From contig JBAYKX010000006.1 of the NCBI GenBank assembly GCA_041664345.1, forward strand, positions 93,451-157,450: a stretch of DNA of 64,000 bases, written 5' to 3'. The DNA comes from GWE2-40-63 sp041664345. Lineage in GTDB: Bacteria; Bacteroidota; Bacteroidia; Bacteroidales; SZUA-534. The translations under genes were made by a program, and so were the position numbers. The notes below the pieces were generated by a model. It saw only the letters and a list, made by a program, of their open reading frames with translations, had not been told where the DNA came from and ran no database searches. Of this stretch, positions 32,608 to 43,300 are shown one piece after another (positions within the stretch are counted from its first letter, which is position 1; every line of letters begins with the position of its first letter).

Positions 32608-32921
32608 AATAATCGTCCTTCTCTCATTACATTTGAATAAAATGGAGTTATTCTATATTTAGAATACCATTCATTTTCAGAATATACCATAGGACTGATA
32701 ACTTCTCCTATCTCAAATTCTAAATCATATAGCGGATAAGTAATTTTTTGTTCTTCTTCATTTGTAATTCTATCCTTATTCAATAAAATCAACAAATCCC
32801 AATCTGAATCTAACTTTGCAGTTCCTCTTGCGCGAGACCCATACAAATAAATCTTGGCTGATGGTTCACTTTGAAGAACTAGCATTTTTATCCGTTGTAG
32901 TACTTTGTCCGTTGCTTTCAT
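32604..32921 (-). CDS. Minimal nucleotidyltransferase (MNT) antitoxin
   Basis: A 105-residue protein with the polymerase-beta-like core. IYLYGSRARGTAKLDSDWDLLILL carries the GSX10DXD motif of MntA-type antitoxins, which silence HEPN toxins by adding AMP. A third acidic residue is likely in YDLEFEIGEVISP. It is the first gene of the pair and overlaps the HEPN gene by 4 bases. The pair forms an intact toxin-antitoxin-like module placed as a cassette beside gene-end repeats. Confidence 0.9.
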   Translation of the reverse strand: MKATDKVLQRIKMLVLQSEPSAKIYLYGSRARGTAKLDSDWDLLILLNKDRITNEEEQKITYPLYDLEFEIGEVISPMVYSENEWYSKYRITPFYSNVMREGRLL

Positions 32922-33047
32922 AATTCAAATTTAATCATTTTCGATGAGGTTTCAATTGTGCTATGTAATTGTATCCAAAATTTGTATATACTCACCTCAC
33001 CTATTCAATTGGGTAAAAACGCTCTTTTAATTCCTTATATTCCATTT

Positions 33048-33119
33048 TCATTGCTTCACCACTTCTACCCATCTACCGCCAACCCTTCCGTTTATGTTGT
33101 TGTCGTACATGGCTTCGCC
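33048..33119 (-). pseudogene. Third copy of the alpha-2-macroglobulin 3' end (24 codons)
   Basis: Reads GEAMYDNNINGRVGGRWVEVVKQ and stop TGA (33048-33050). It differs from the intact end by a few bases. The match ends at GGCTTCGC (about 33112-33119), after which the sequence is unrelated. It lies between the MNT/HEPN pair and the broken KilA-N gene. The gap 33120-33335 shows only a small hairpin (ACTCAAA/TTTGAGT at 33183-33207). Confidence 0.88.
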
Positions 33120-33335
33120 TCTAGGGACAGTCTGTGGTATTAGATTGGGAGCAATAATTTTTTCTGCATTCGGCCTGCGAACACTCAAACAAATCCTGTT
33201 TTTGAGTAGAATTCAGATGGAGTTATTATTTCAAGGTTTTTCGTTGTTTGCATTAATTATATTGCTGTGGTGATTCATTTAGCATGAATGAATAATCTAC
33301 AGTATCGGCAATTCTTTATACCGCGCTTTCTTGCT

Positions 33336-34074
33336 TTATTTCCTCAGTTTCTTTTGTTGTTCAATATAAATATCATCAGCAAGTTTTTTCAAGGCTTTTA
33401 AAGCATTCTTTTTGACCAGAATTTCCAATTGATAAACAGCCATTTCACGTAATTGTATAAATCTGTCAGCTTTTTCAATTCCTTTTTTAATCAATTCTGC
33501 ATTAAGGCTTTCAATATTTGAAAGAATTGCTAATTCGTTAATGCTTGCAACGTCTCTTATGTTTAAATCCTTTTTTTCATGTTCAGAATTTAGTTCTCGC
33601 CAATCTTTTGCAGTACAATTAAATAATGCAACATTCAATAAATCTGCTTCTTCTGCATAAATTAACCATTCTTTGTCTTTTGTGTAATTTTTTTCTGGTA
33701 AAATATGTTTCTGAACGGCATCGGTTTGAATGTGATAATTAGCTTTACTTAAAAGTCGTTTTACATTCCACTCAAGATTATATTGGTTACTTTCAATCTC
33801 TTTATACCGCTGATATTCTTTAATCAGGTAAAGTTTGAAAGTAGGGCTGATAGCAGCTCCGAATTCAAATGCGATATCTCGATGTGCATAAGTTCCACCA
33901 TATCGGCCTGATTTTGAAATTATTCCTATCGCTCCAGTTTTTAATTACATCTGCTGCTCTATAATCGCCATCTTTGGCTTTTGCCATATCAGTCAGACAA
34001 ATGTAATCCTCTTCCTCAATTTTTGTTATCGAAATAATGGCGTTTTCTATGTCAATTGTGCTTATTTTACTCAT
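33336..34074 (-). pseudogene. KilA-N-domain protein gene with internal deletion and frameshift
   Basis: The start (ATG at 34074, MSKISTIDIENAIISITKIEEEDYICLTDMAKAKDG) is a typical KilA-N opening. After AADVIKNW about 60 residues are missing. The other frame takes up AIGIISKSGRYGGTYAHRDIAFEF near 33925 and stays open to the stop at 33336, through LYLIKEYQRYKE, NVKRLLSKANYHIQT and LNVALFNCTAKDWRELN. The deletion has shifted the frame, so a full protein is no longer made. Such genes are common in phage-like and accessory cassettes and bind DNA. Confidence 0.82.
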
Positions 34075-34088
34075 AATCAAGATATTCC

Positions 34089-34112
34089 AAAGTGGTCAAA
34101 TCTGACCACTTT
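34089..34112. promoter_or_regulatory. Operator-like palindrome upstream of the KilA-N gene
   Basis: AAAGTGGTCA-AATC-TGACCACTTT is a perfect 10-base inverted repeat. It is 15 bases before the KilA-N start codon on the minus strand, well placed for autoregulation. It has no T run, so it is not a terminator. Confidence 0.5.
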
Positions 34113-34272
34113 AAACTTCAAATGTTTCCAAATGTACTCTTTTTGATTATGATTTAATAATAATCTATCATGATTTGCAGGGTGTATCTAGGCATGAAGC
34201 ACAAAAACTGAATATGCACTCCTCCCACTTCCCTTTGCGCAAATTTCCATCATAAGTACACCCCTTTTATGT

Positions 34273-37200
34273 TTATTGCTTCACCACTTCCACCCATCTG
34301 CCACCAACCCTTCCGTTGATGTCGTTGTCGTACATGGCTTCGCAATACACAGTTGGCAGGTAAAACTTACCCACATAAGCAGCATTTAACAGCACGCGGT
34401 AGGTTTTCGATTCTGAGGTGCCAATGTCAAAATAGGAATACACCCTATCGTCGCGAATGTCCATGTAACGGGGAATATCTTTGGTTAGGGTGGACGTATT
34501 TTCTTCCATGCGTAAATTCCGTATCTCCCAACCTGAAGGGAAAATCTGGGTCAACGCCATCTCCTTATAGGCGTTCCGCATTCCGGGATGTTCGATGCGT
34601 ACTTCGGCCAAAAAGTCGGTGCCTTGGGTAATAACGGCGGGATTAATGGCGTTGTTTTTCAGATCCAGGTACCGCACTTTTACCACTAAATTGCTGGAAC
34701 CGCTGGTAGAATCGCCGGTTAAGGGCACTCCGCTGAGCTGGATTTTGGCAAACAGCATTTTTTGGCTCTTGTTTTTAATAACCACCGTTCCATCCAACGC
34801 ATTTTCAAAGGAGAGTTCCGTTTGCGAAAGAGCCGATTGGGTGGCAACCGAAACCTTTTTTCCACCATTTAGGGTGAGGTCGTATTTAATTTCGGAATCG
34901 GCTCCGGCATTGGCGGCAAACTTAGCTAGTGCCAGCAGCGAATAAGCAGTGGATTGTGTGCTGTACCAGTAATTGGACGATAGCTCTTTGGCCAGTTCCT
35001 CTACCAACTCTTTCGCCAAACCGGTGTTTTTCATCAGTACCAGGGTTTCCAAAATCATGGCTCCGTCGCGCACATTGCTGCCATACGAGTTCGTTAGTTC
35101 TTTATACGCATCCACTTTGGTTTTCAGGTTGGCCACCATTTCCTGTGCCACCGCTTCCCTTCCGGCCAGAAAGTAAGCCGCCGCCAAACGCCAAGTGGCT
35201 GCCGTTGATAGTTTTTTGTATTCTTTTAACCGGTTCATGGCACCCAAAGCCGGCTTTTCGGCTAAGGCCAAGGTGTATAACCGGTATGCCTGAATCAAAT
35301 CGTCGCTGCTGTAATAGGCTTGGTCGGCATGGGTATTTACCGACCAATCGTTGGCTCGGTCGGTTTGAAATTCTATCCACGATTTTAAAAATCCGGGAGG
35401 CAAACTGTAACCGGCTTTTTGTGCTTCCAACAGGAAATGGCCGGCATAATTGGTTCCCCAATCGCTGGCATGGCCCGATTCGCCCGGCCAATAGCTCATT
35501 CCACCGTTGGATAATTGGAATTTGCGCAGGCTTTCAATTCCGGCTTTAATGTTCTTTTCAATTTTCTCTTGTTGTGCCGGCATTAAATCAACTAACGCTT
35601 TTAAATATAACTGTGGAAATACCGAAGAGGTAGTTTGCTCAATGCAGCCATGCGGATATTGAATCAGATATTCCAATCGGCTACCCAGATTTATAGCAGG
35701 CATGCTGCTCAATTCGATAATTCCTTTGTTGGTTCCGGCAACTCCCACCGCATGATAGGCTGTATTCCATTCGTTTCCCGGTTCAATAATGGCATCTAAC
35801 ACCTTGGTAATTCTTGGGTTTGGCAACCTAACATCTAATTCAATAGCAAAAGTGGCTTTTTCCTTTCCGCTTTGAGCAGTAATGGTCACGCGTCCAACTC
35901 CAATTTTATCGGAAACCGCTAAATTGAAATAAGTATTTTCATCACCTTCGCGGCCAAAGTTCAGTGTCTTTTTCGATTCTCCCGTAAGGGTGAACAACTC
36001 ATTGGTTTCCACTTTTACAGTAACCTCCTTGATTTTTGAATCCATGGCAAACACAGTAACCGGCAACAGCACTTGTTCTCCCGGACCAAGCACCCGTGGC
36101 AAAGTGGCAATAGTCATGAGTGCTTTTTTTACCGGGGTGGCTTTTTCCACTTTACCGTAAGCGCCTTGGTATCCGGCAACCACCATTGTTTTTACCGAAC
36201 CTACATAATTGGGCATCTTGAAGGTGTGGGTATTGGTTCCCGATTTTAATTCAAAAGGCCCCATAAAAGTCACCACAGGTTTAAAACGGTTGGCTTTTTG
36301 ATCACCCTTATTTTGCAACGCTTCATCGCCACCAATGGCCAACAGACCGGCCATTTCGCCGCTAAATGCACCCATCACATATTTGTATAAATCCCAGGTT
36401 TTAACACCCAGTGCTTCGCGGGCATAAAAATCAGTCCAAGCATCGGGGGTTTTAAAACGGGTTAAATCCAGTAAACCTTCGTCCACTACTGCAATGGTGT
36501 ACGTCATGGGTTTGTTGTTGGCCTCATTCACCTGAATTGTGACCTCTTTTTCTGGTTCCAGCACATCGGGCATGGAAAGAATCGGGTTCAGATGGGTCTG
36601 CGGATCTTCAACCCCAATGGATTGAACTCCGTAAAGCCGAATGGGTAAATCGTTGCTGGTTTGGTTGTGCGGTTGTATAAAAGTGACAAACAGGTAAACA
36701 TTGGGTGTCATTTCGGGAGTGGCTTCGAAACTGAATTTTCCGTTTTTATTTGAAACGGAAACCCAAAAAGTTTTAATTATTTTGGAACCCGATTCGATGC
36801 TTACCAACGCTTTACCGTCTTGGGTCACCGGCAAATCAACATTTACTTGGTCGCCCACATTGTATGTTTTTTTATCGGTAGAAAAAGACAACATTTCCGC
36901 TCCCCCGGGATTGTCAGTATCGTTGCTGCTCCACCAGCCTTTATAGGTGGTGTAAAATAGCTGGCCGGTGCTATGTCCGCTCACCGGGTCGGTAATTTTA
37001 ATGAGCTTTCTTCCCCACGATTCCTGATTCAGGTTCATTTCATACATCGCTTTCCCGTTTTTGGTATCAATGTATTCGGTCTTCATCAGGCTTTGGTTTT
37101 CGTTGGAAAGATACCGACCTAAATCGTCGTATTCGGAATATTCCCACCACCAACGCCACGATACGGAAAAGATTTCAATTTTCAACTTACTCCGATCCAC

Positions 37201-39858
37201 CGGATTGCCTTTTTCATCAACCGTTGCAATAGGAATCAAATTCGGTTCGTTGGAATAGATGGCATTGCCCCATCCTTTTCCCTCAGGAACTTTTACTCCA
37301 ACATAGCTGGAATAAGGCGAATATTTTAATTTCAACAGATCGGTACTAAAATCGCCTCCTTCTTCAAAAGCACGGGTTTTAAATTTAGCGGTTAACATAC
37401 CCGGAGCATTGCTGGTAACATTGAATTTGGTGGCAAAGGTGGCTTGTCCGTTTTCGTTTACCAAACCTTTAAAAATGGATTGTTCTTCCGATTCAAAATA
37501 TTTCGACGGATCGTCGAAATTATATCCTTCCAATCCTTTAAACGACGTAGTTCCTTTGCTCAACGTAAGGGCGATATCAGCTTTCAGGTTTTTACCTACA
37601 GCACCATGCAGCCACTTAATTTCGAGAGTTCCCTGAGTAGCCGATGATTTAGTGAGTATTTCGCTTCCAAAATCAATGTTTATTTTCAGTCGGTTTGGTT
37701 TTATGGTTTCAATTTTCAGGTATTTGGTAAATACCGAACCGCCCACCTTTATTTTAACCAACCAGTTTCCGGTTGGGTCGCTGGGTTGGGTGGCGGTGCG
37801 CAAATCGAAAAAGTTATTGACTTGTTGTGTACGCACCTTGCGCTCGTATAACTGGTTTTCGGGCGTGTACAATTCCACCACCACCGGATGGTTTTCGGGG
37901 AGCACCCGGTTTTTATCTTCCAAAATAAAAGTAAGGTAAATGGAATCGCCCGGCCGCCAAACTCCGCGTTCGCCGTAAATAAAACCTTTTATTCCTTTGC
38001 TGTTTTGTTGCCCCATAACATCAAACATACTCAACGACAATGCTGAACCATCGTCTAACCGCAAGTATCCTCGCTGTTTGTCTTTTGTAGCTATCAACAA
38101 AAAGGGTTTCGATGCCAGTGGAATGACAATTTTTCCGTCGGAATCGGTAGTTCCTTTTTCCATCAATTGATTTTGAAAATTGTAAAATTCCACTTCAATG
38201 CCGGAAAGCGGTTCAGCCGTCCGCAAGTCGGTTACTACAGCCACAAATTCGTTGTTGCTGCTTGCTTTCGCGATGATTCCCAAATCGGAAGCCAGCACAT
38301 TCCGGGCTACTGAACATTTGTTGCCCCGGTAATACGAGTCTTTGCAAGCATCGTCCCGCTCCTGATAATTGTAATCATAGTCGTAATCGTAATAATCATC
38401 ATCGTAGTAATAATAGCCAGGCTCATCGAACTGGGCCGCCTCGGAATCTTCTTCCATTCCGGTTAAATCACTATTATTTGTTATTGAATCGGCATTGGTG
38501 CAAGGGTAGAGGCTTTGACTCCGGTTGAAGCTGATTTGTACCCGATAAATGGCTCCTGGTTCCGCTTCAATGAGTTTGGAAAGATCCAATGAAAAGTTGT
38601 TCCATAGCCCAAAATCAATGTTCTTTTCGGAAGTCAATACCACTTCCTTTTTATAGATAATCCGCCCAACGCGCCTCAGTTCATTGGAGCCATCGTATTG
38701 GTTGCTTTGCAGGAATTGGGCAATGTTGTTTTCGAATATTTTTATAATTTTTACATTCACCGCCCTAAGACTAACCGCTTTAAATGGGAAAACCAACCCG
38801 TTGGAACTGGGAAGGATTACGCCATTACCAATCAATTGTACTTGGGGTTTAAGATTGGTAAATTCAATGGGTCTCCTAAAACCCTCTTTCAAACCATAAC
38901 CCATAATATTACGGATGCCTTGTTCCACAATAAGTTCCGTTGGCAACGACTGGCGGTTAACCGGATATATTTTTATTTCACTCTCTTTAATCACCATTCG
39001 CACTTCGGCTTTGTTTTTCAAATAAAGCAATCCCAGCAGTTCCTGTTTGGGATCGAGTGGATCGGAAAAAAACACCGTAATGCACTGTTCCGGTTGTTGA
39101 ACCACGTTCAAATCGAAAACCGTAAAATCGCCCAAAGCTGGTATTTCTATCACTTCTTCCGATTTATCGGTGGAGCCAATTTCGCTACCATCCCATTGCA
39201 AAATCAACGTGCTTTTTTCCTTTTCGCGCAGCACATTTTCCACCACAAAATGGTGGGTACGGCCATCACCCAAATGATCCCAGGTAATGGTCAACTCTTT
39301 GCCATTTTGGGTGGCTGCCAGCACCTGTTCTACTTTTTCACCATCAGCTCCATCGGTGGTTGTCAATTTTCCTGAAAGTTTTTGTTTGGTGAGGTCTTCT
39401 ACTGAATAGGTCTTTAAACCTTCAACCTGTATGCTAATGCTTTGCTTCCGGGTACGGATGTCGAAGGTAAACGTTTTTAAATTTTTAGGTACTTGCAACA
39501 ATTCGCCCAAATGAAACTTCACCTGATACAATTTATCAGAGGGCAAAATGTTCTCGGGGTCAAAAACAAAAGTGTGAGCGTTTTTCCAATAGCACCGGCC
39601 TTTAATGGAAGGGGAAATATCCAGCAATTTTTGGTCGGCTTCCTGGTTTTCCGATACATTTGGAACATCGTCGAATAATTTAATAACCAACTCAGAATTG
39701 TTGCTGATCGTCTTTAATGGGAAAGCTAAAATATAGTTCGAAAAACCCGAATCAACCTCCTTGGATGCTTTGTGTTTTTTCGATTTACATTGACTAAAAC
39801 TAAATAGGACGGCCAATAAAACGACCCATAAAGAACTGAAAGTGGCTAATTTTTTCAT
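34273..39858 (-). CDS. Alpha-2-macroglobulin family lipoprotein (bacterial A2M, YfhM-like)
   Basis: A 1861-residue envelope protein thought to trap foreign proteases that breach the outer membrane. It starts with a lipoprotein signal (LLAVLFSFSQCKSKK, lipobox Cys). A chain of macroglobulin-like domains follows, including GYIYGERGVWRPGDSIYLTF-like MG2 sequence (as KGFIYGERGVWRPGD). The bait/anchor regions come next, then the thioester motif YPHGCIEQTTS with Cys about 1405 and Gln three residues on, and the alpha-toroid NGGMSYWPG. A Tyr/Asp-rich stretch near residue 480 is low complexity, as in other Bacteroidota members. In E. coli it pairs with pbpC; here pbpC is 22.7 kb downstream. Its 3' end recurs three times in the neighbouring 4 kb. 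Confidence 0.94.
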   Translation of the reverse strand: MKKLATFSSLWVVLLAVLFSFSQCKSKKHKASKEVDSGFSNYILAFPLKTISNNSELVIKLFDDVPNVSENQEADQKLLDISPSIKGRCYWKNAHTFVFDPENILPSDKLYQVKFHLGELLQVPKNLKTFTFDIRTRKQSISIQVEGLKTYSVEDLTKQKLSGKLTTTDGADGEKVEQVLAATQNGKELTITWDHLGDGRTHHFVVENVLREKEKSTLILQWDGSEIGSTDKSEEVIEIPALGDFTVFDLNVVQQPEQCITVFFSDPLDPKQELLGLLYLKNKAEVRMVIKESEIKIYPVNRQSLPTELIVEQGIRNIMGYGLKEGFRRPIEFTNLKPQVQLIGNGVILPSSNGLVFPFKAVSLRAVNVKIIKIFENNIAQFLQSNQYDGSNELRRVGRIIYKKEVVLTSEKNIDFGLWNNFSLDLSKLIEAEPGAIYRVQISFNRSQSLYPCTNADSITNNSDLTGMEEDSEAAQFDEPGYYYYDDDYYDYDYDYNYQERDDACKDSYYRGNKCSVARNVLASDLGIIAKASSNNEFVAVVTDLRTAEPLSGIEVEFYNFQNQLMEKGTTDSDGKIVIPLASKPFLLIATKDKQRGYLRLDDGSALSLSMFDVMGQQNSKGIKGFIYGERGVWRPGDSIYLTFILEDKNRVLPENHPVVVELYTPENQLYERKVRTQQVNNFFDLRTATQPSDPTGNWLVKIKVGGSVFTKYLKIETIKPNRLKINIDFGSEILTKSSATQGTLEIKWLHGAVGKNLKADIALTLSKGTTSFKGLEGYNFDDPSKYFESEEQSIFKGLVNENGQATFATKFNVTSNAPGMLTAKFKTRAFEEGGDFSTDLLKLKYSPYSSYVGVKVPEGKGWGNAIYSNEPNLIPIATVDEKGNPVDRSKLKIEIFSVSWRWWWEYSEYDDLGRYLSNENQSLMKTEYIDTKNGKAMYEMNLNQESWGRKLIKITDPVSGHSTGQLFYTTYKGWWSSNDTDNPGGAEMLSFSTDKKTYNVGDQVNVDLPVTQDGKALVSIESGSKIIKTFWVSVSNKNGKFSFEATPEMTPNVYLFVTFIQPHNQTSNDLPIRLYGVQSIGVEDPQTHLNPILSMPDVLEPEKEVTIQVNEANNKPMTYTIAVVDEGLLDLTRFKTPDAWTDFYAREALGVKTWDLYKYVMGAFSGEMAGLLAIGGDEALQNKGDQKANRFKPVVTFMGPFELKSGTNTHTFKMPNYVGSVKTMVVAGYQGAYGKVEKATPVKKALMTIATLPRVLGPGEQVLLPVTVFAMDSKIKEVTVKVETNELFTLTGESKKTLNFGREGDENTYFNLAVSDKIGVGRVTITAQSGKEKATFAIELDVRLPNPRITKVLDAIIEPGNEWNTAYHAVGVAGTNKGIIELSSMPAINLGSRLEYLIQYPHGCIEQTTSSVFPQLYLKALVDLMPAQQEKIEKNIKAGIESLRKFQLSNGGMSYWPGESGHASDWGTNYAGHFLLEAQKAGYSLPPGFLKSWIEFQTDRANDWSVNTHADQAYYSSDDLIQAYRLYTLALAEKPALGAMNRLKEYKKLSTAATWRLAAAYFLAGREAVAQEMVANLKTKVDAYKELTNSYGSNVRDGAMILETLVLMKNTGLAKELVEELAKELSSNYWYSTQSTAYSLLALAKFAANAGADSEIKYDLTLNGGKKVSVATQSALSQTELSFENALDGTVVIKNKSQKMLFAKIQLSGVPLTGDSTSGSSNLVVKVRYLDLKNNAINPAVITQGTDFLAEVRIEHPGMRNAYKEMALTQIFPSGWEIRNLRMEENTSTLTKDIPRYMDIRDDRVYSYFDIGTSESKTYRVLLNAAYVGKFYLPTVYCEAMYDNDINGRVGGRWVEVVKQ

Positions 39859-40304
39859 GTTGATATTTGTTGGTTAATGATGCTACTAATTTGGGACTTT
39901 ATTTGATAAATAGCAAGTAAAAAATGGAGGTTTTACAAAAGGACAGCGAAGCACTCCGCTAAAGCGAGACAGGCCGATTCGCTTTAAAATATTTAGAGGA
40001 CAGTAGATAAATACATAACACGAAAGCAATGGTATTCATACTTTGAACCTTCTGTTGTGTTTCTTGTACCCCTCTGTCTGTCGACATCTCCCCTAGGTTT
40101 AGGGGAGATCGTATCAAATTAGCAATACTGCCAGCAATTTACATCTTCCCCTTCACAAGGGGAAGTCCCGACAGGGGAAGGGGTATATAGCAAAACACAC
40201 ACATGGATATGCAATTAGCTACCGACCTCTAAAAATACTTTTGTGCCTACACCTTATATCTCGCAGCAGCCTGCCCCGATGGCTCGGGGGCGCTGCGAGT
40301 TCCA
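39859..40304. other. Intergenic region with hairpin-rich repeat (family B relative)
   Basis: A 446-base gap. TTCTTGTACCCCTCTGTCTG (40061-40080) is shared with the family B elements at 3443 and 48690. Two perfect hairpins follow: ATCTCCCCTA/TAGGGGAGAT (40086-40109) and CTTCCCCTT/AAGGGGAAG (40145-40165), and then CCCGACAGGGGAAGGGGTATATAG. No gene is seen. The hairpins may also stop transcription of the 2088-codon gene's neighbours. Confidence 0.55.
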
Positions 40305-43300
40305 TCAATTTACCACAAACTTAAAACTAACGGTACCAAAAACCGACTGCATGCTGGCAAAATAAAACCCCTGAGTTAATTCACCCAAAGGAATGGTAGT
40401 TATTCCCTCGGCTATTTTAGAATCGGATTGCAATGCTATAGCCGGATTGGCATTGAAAACCGACAATTTCGCATCAACAGGGGCATTGGTTAAATTTTCA
40501 ATTACCAACTCGTTGCTTTCCGAACGGTAATAAATAGTGAATAAGCTATTATTAAATGGTTTAAGGGTAACCGATTTTACATCGGAATAAGTGAAATCAC
40601 CGTTAAAATCGGTTTGCTTCAACCGGTAGTATGATGTGCCTTGGAAAGGATTTTGGTCGGTATAAGAATAATTGATACGCTGCGAACTGTTTCCAGCCCC
40701 TTGAACAGTGGCTACCTTGCTCCATTGGCTTAAGTTTGCTGTTTTTTCAATGGTAAAAAAGTCGTTATTAATTTCACGCAATGTTTCCCATAATAGAACC
40801 ACCGTTCCTTGGTTGGCTATTGCTTCAAACTTGGCAAGCGTTATTGGCAAAGGAAACATTCCTAGTTCCAATGCAAAATCGCTAAAGCCTATCACACCTG
40901 AAACCGTAATGTAATTATTCACTGCATCGTTTGCCGTTGCATTGTAAGTACGCCAAACATTTTGCACATCGGTATGTGTTGGATAGTAAACCGGATTCTT
41001 TATAATATTTGCAGCACTTTCATCAGCAATATCCTTTAAAATATTATCGCTATAATATAAAGTGAGGTCGTAATTATAGGTACTAATATCACCGCCCGTA
41101 GCCGTTATCCTCCAAAACGAATTGGAATATTGAGTTGATGCTAACGTGTTTTCGGAATCATCGGTGGCATTGGTCCCCGAAAAATATCGTAATGCAACAG
41201 TTGGGAAGGATGGTGAACTTGGCCCATGCCAGGCAATTTGAGCCAATGTGCGCCCGGCTAAGCTGTATATGGTGGTGTTACCATCGGCAATTGTTCCTGT
41301 TTGGATCGCTGCTATGGGAACTGCCACGGGTACTATTTCATAGGTTCCAATATCGGAAGCACCATTGGCCAGCAATGAACTTCGTGCGGTTCCGGTAAAA
41401 TCACTATTAATTGAAGCTAATGGCATTCCATTACCATTTATGGCCCAACATTCCGGATTGGCAACTACAATGCTCAAATCGCCCGATGCAATAGAAGTAA
41501 ATAAGTTTGTTAGATTCAGGTTATTGGCATCTGATGTGCCTGAAGTAGAAACCCAATAGGAGGAATTGATATCGCAATGGGTGTTGGTTTTCCAATTGGC
41601 AAAATTATAATCGGTTAAATTCCACAATCCCAAATTGGCAGGGTCACCGGTTACCAACAAATTGTAGTCCGTTGCATTTGCTCCCCATCCACCCGTAGGA
41701 TTGGAGCCTTTGTTCCCTATTGAATAATGTTTGCCGGTACCTCCAGCTCGGCGGTTGGCAAAAATATTATTTTTACAATCCATAACAAATTTGGTTAATG
41801 TAGAAGCTCCATTATTGCCCCGCAATAAGGCAAATGTTGGCATAGCTCCGCTGGATGCCGAACCATCAATCAGTATCGAATTGTAATAAATGCTGGAAAC
41901 AACATCTCCACTGGGTTGCTCATTCATCCAAATGCCATAAAAGCTGGTATTGGTAGTCTGCGAATTGCCCAAGGAAATCAGGTTGTTAAAAATCTCAAAT
42001 CCTGTTTCCGGCGAATCCATCATTATTCCACTGGCTGTTGGGGGTGTATCAGCATCAGCCATGGTTGAGGAATTCTTAATATCGTAAATTTTATTATTGA
42101 AGATATTGATGGACACGGCAGCATCTACAGCTATTGCCGAAGCATTGGTTTGAATAGCTCCTGTGTTACTGGCTGTTAGGTTATATATGGTATTATCATG
42201 AATTTCAGATGAATTACAAGCCACTGAAAGATAGATACCGGAAACGGTTTGGTTAATTAGCCCGGTTGAAGCTCCAGCACATGATAAAGCGGAAATAGCA
42301 TTGTTGTTGATATTGGCCGATGCAGAACCGGAATGAACAATCCCTTTTAGTACCGTGGATGCTCCGGTTCCATTGGCATTAATGGTATTAATGGTGTTAT
42401 TGGCAATTACAATACATGAATGGGTAGAACTATATATTGCGTTAACTGCGGTAGCTAATGTGGTAATGTTTGAAACGGTATTTCCCGTGGAGGTACCCAA
42501 ATTTACTGCACCATCAATTATTTCGAAGCCGGTAAAAACAGTGCCCGATGTTGACTGTACATTAAAATTACTGATGGTATTGTTTTGAACCTCTGAAGCT
42601 ATGTCGGTACCCACATTTAAAACCACACCTTTTACTTCGGAACTACTGCCATTATTGGTCCAGGCAGAGCCACCACAACTGATTGCCTGGCCCCCAATAT
42701 AATTACCTTCAATGGTGTGGCCATTGCCTCCGTTCAAATAAATGCCTGTTTGGTTAATTGCTGATAAATCATCGGTCAAGGTTTTATATAAATGATTGTT
42801 CAATAAATTAAATTCATCGCCCGCATTAACCAAATAACAGCCGTAATTCCCAAAATTATAGATGTAATTACCGGAAATGGTTACGCTGCTGTTGCTTGCA
42901 TTATCGCAATAAATGGCACAATAGGGGTAACCGGCATATCCCGTTGTAGCATTCAATATTTGATTGCCCGAAATGGTTAGGTTGCTGTTGGTTCCACTTC
43001 CAATAGTAATGGTTCCTTGGGTGCTGGTGGAATTGTTGTGGTTCTCAATGTTGCAACCCGATAAGGTGAAAGCAGTTGAACCGTTGTAAATCTCAAAAGT
43101 AGGGCTCGTATTACCTGCATTGGTGGTATTGTTCTTAAACACCAGATACCTACTTGTTGTACCATCAAAAACAACATTATCGGCTCCATTAACCCGAATC
43201 ATGGCACCTGGACCACCGGCAGCTACATTATTAACACTACCGCTCAATGTTCTAGTAGCAGCGGCGCTCGATTGAATGGTTAATGTATAACCCGATCCAT

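Noticed and set aside
38698..39375. 225-codon plus-strand open frame opposite the A2M gene
   Set aside because: Composition (His, Phe, Gln rich) is that of an antisense frame; the minus-strand A2M frame is clearly the real gene.
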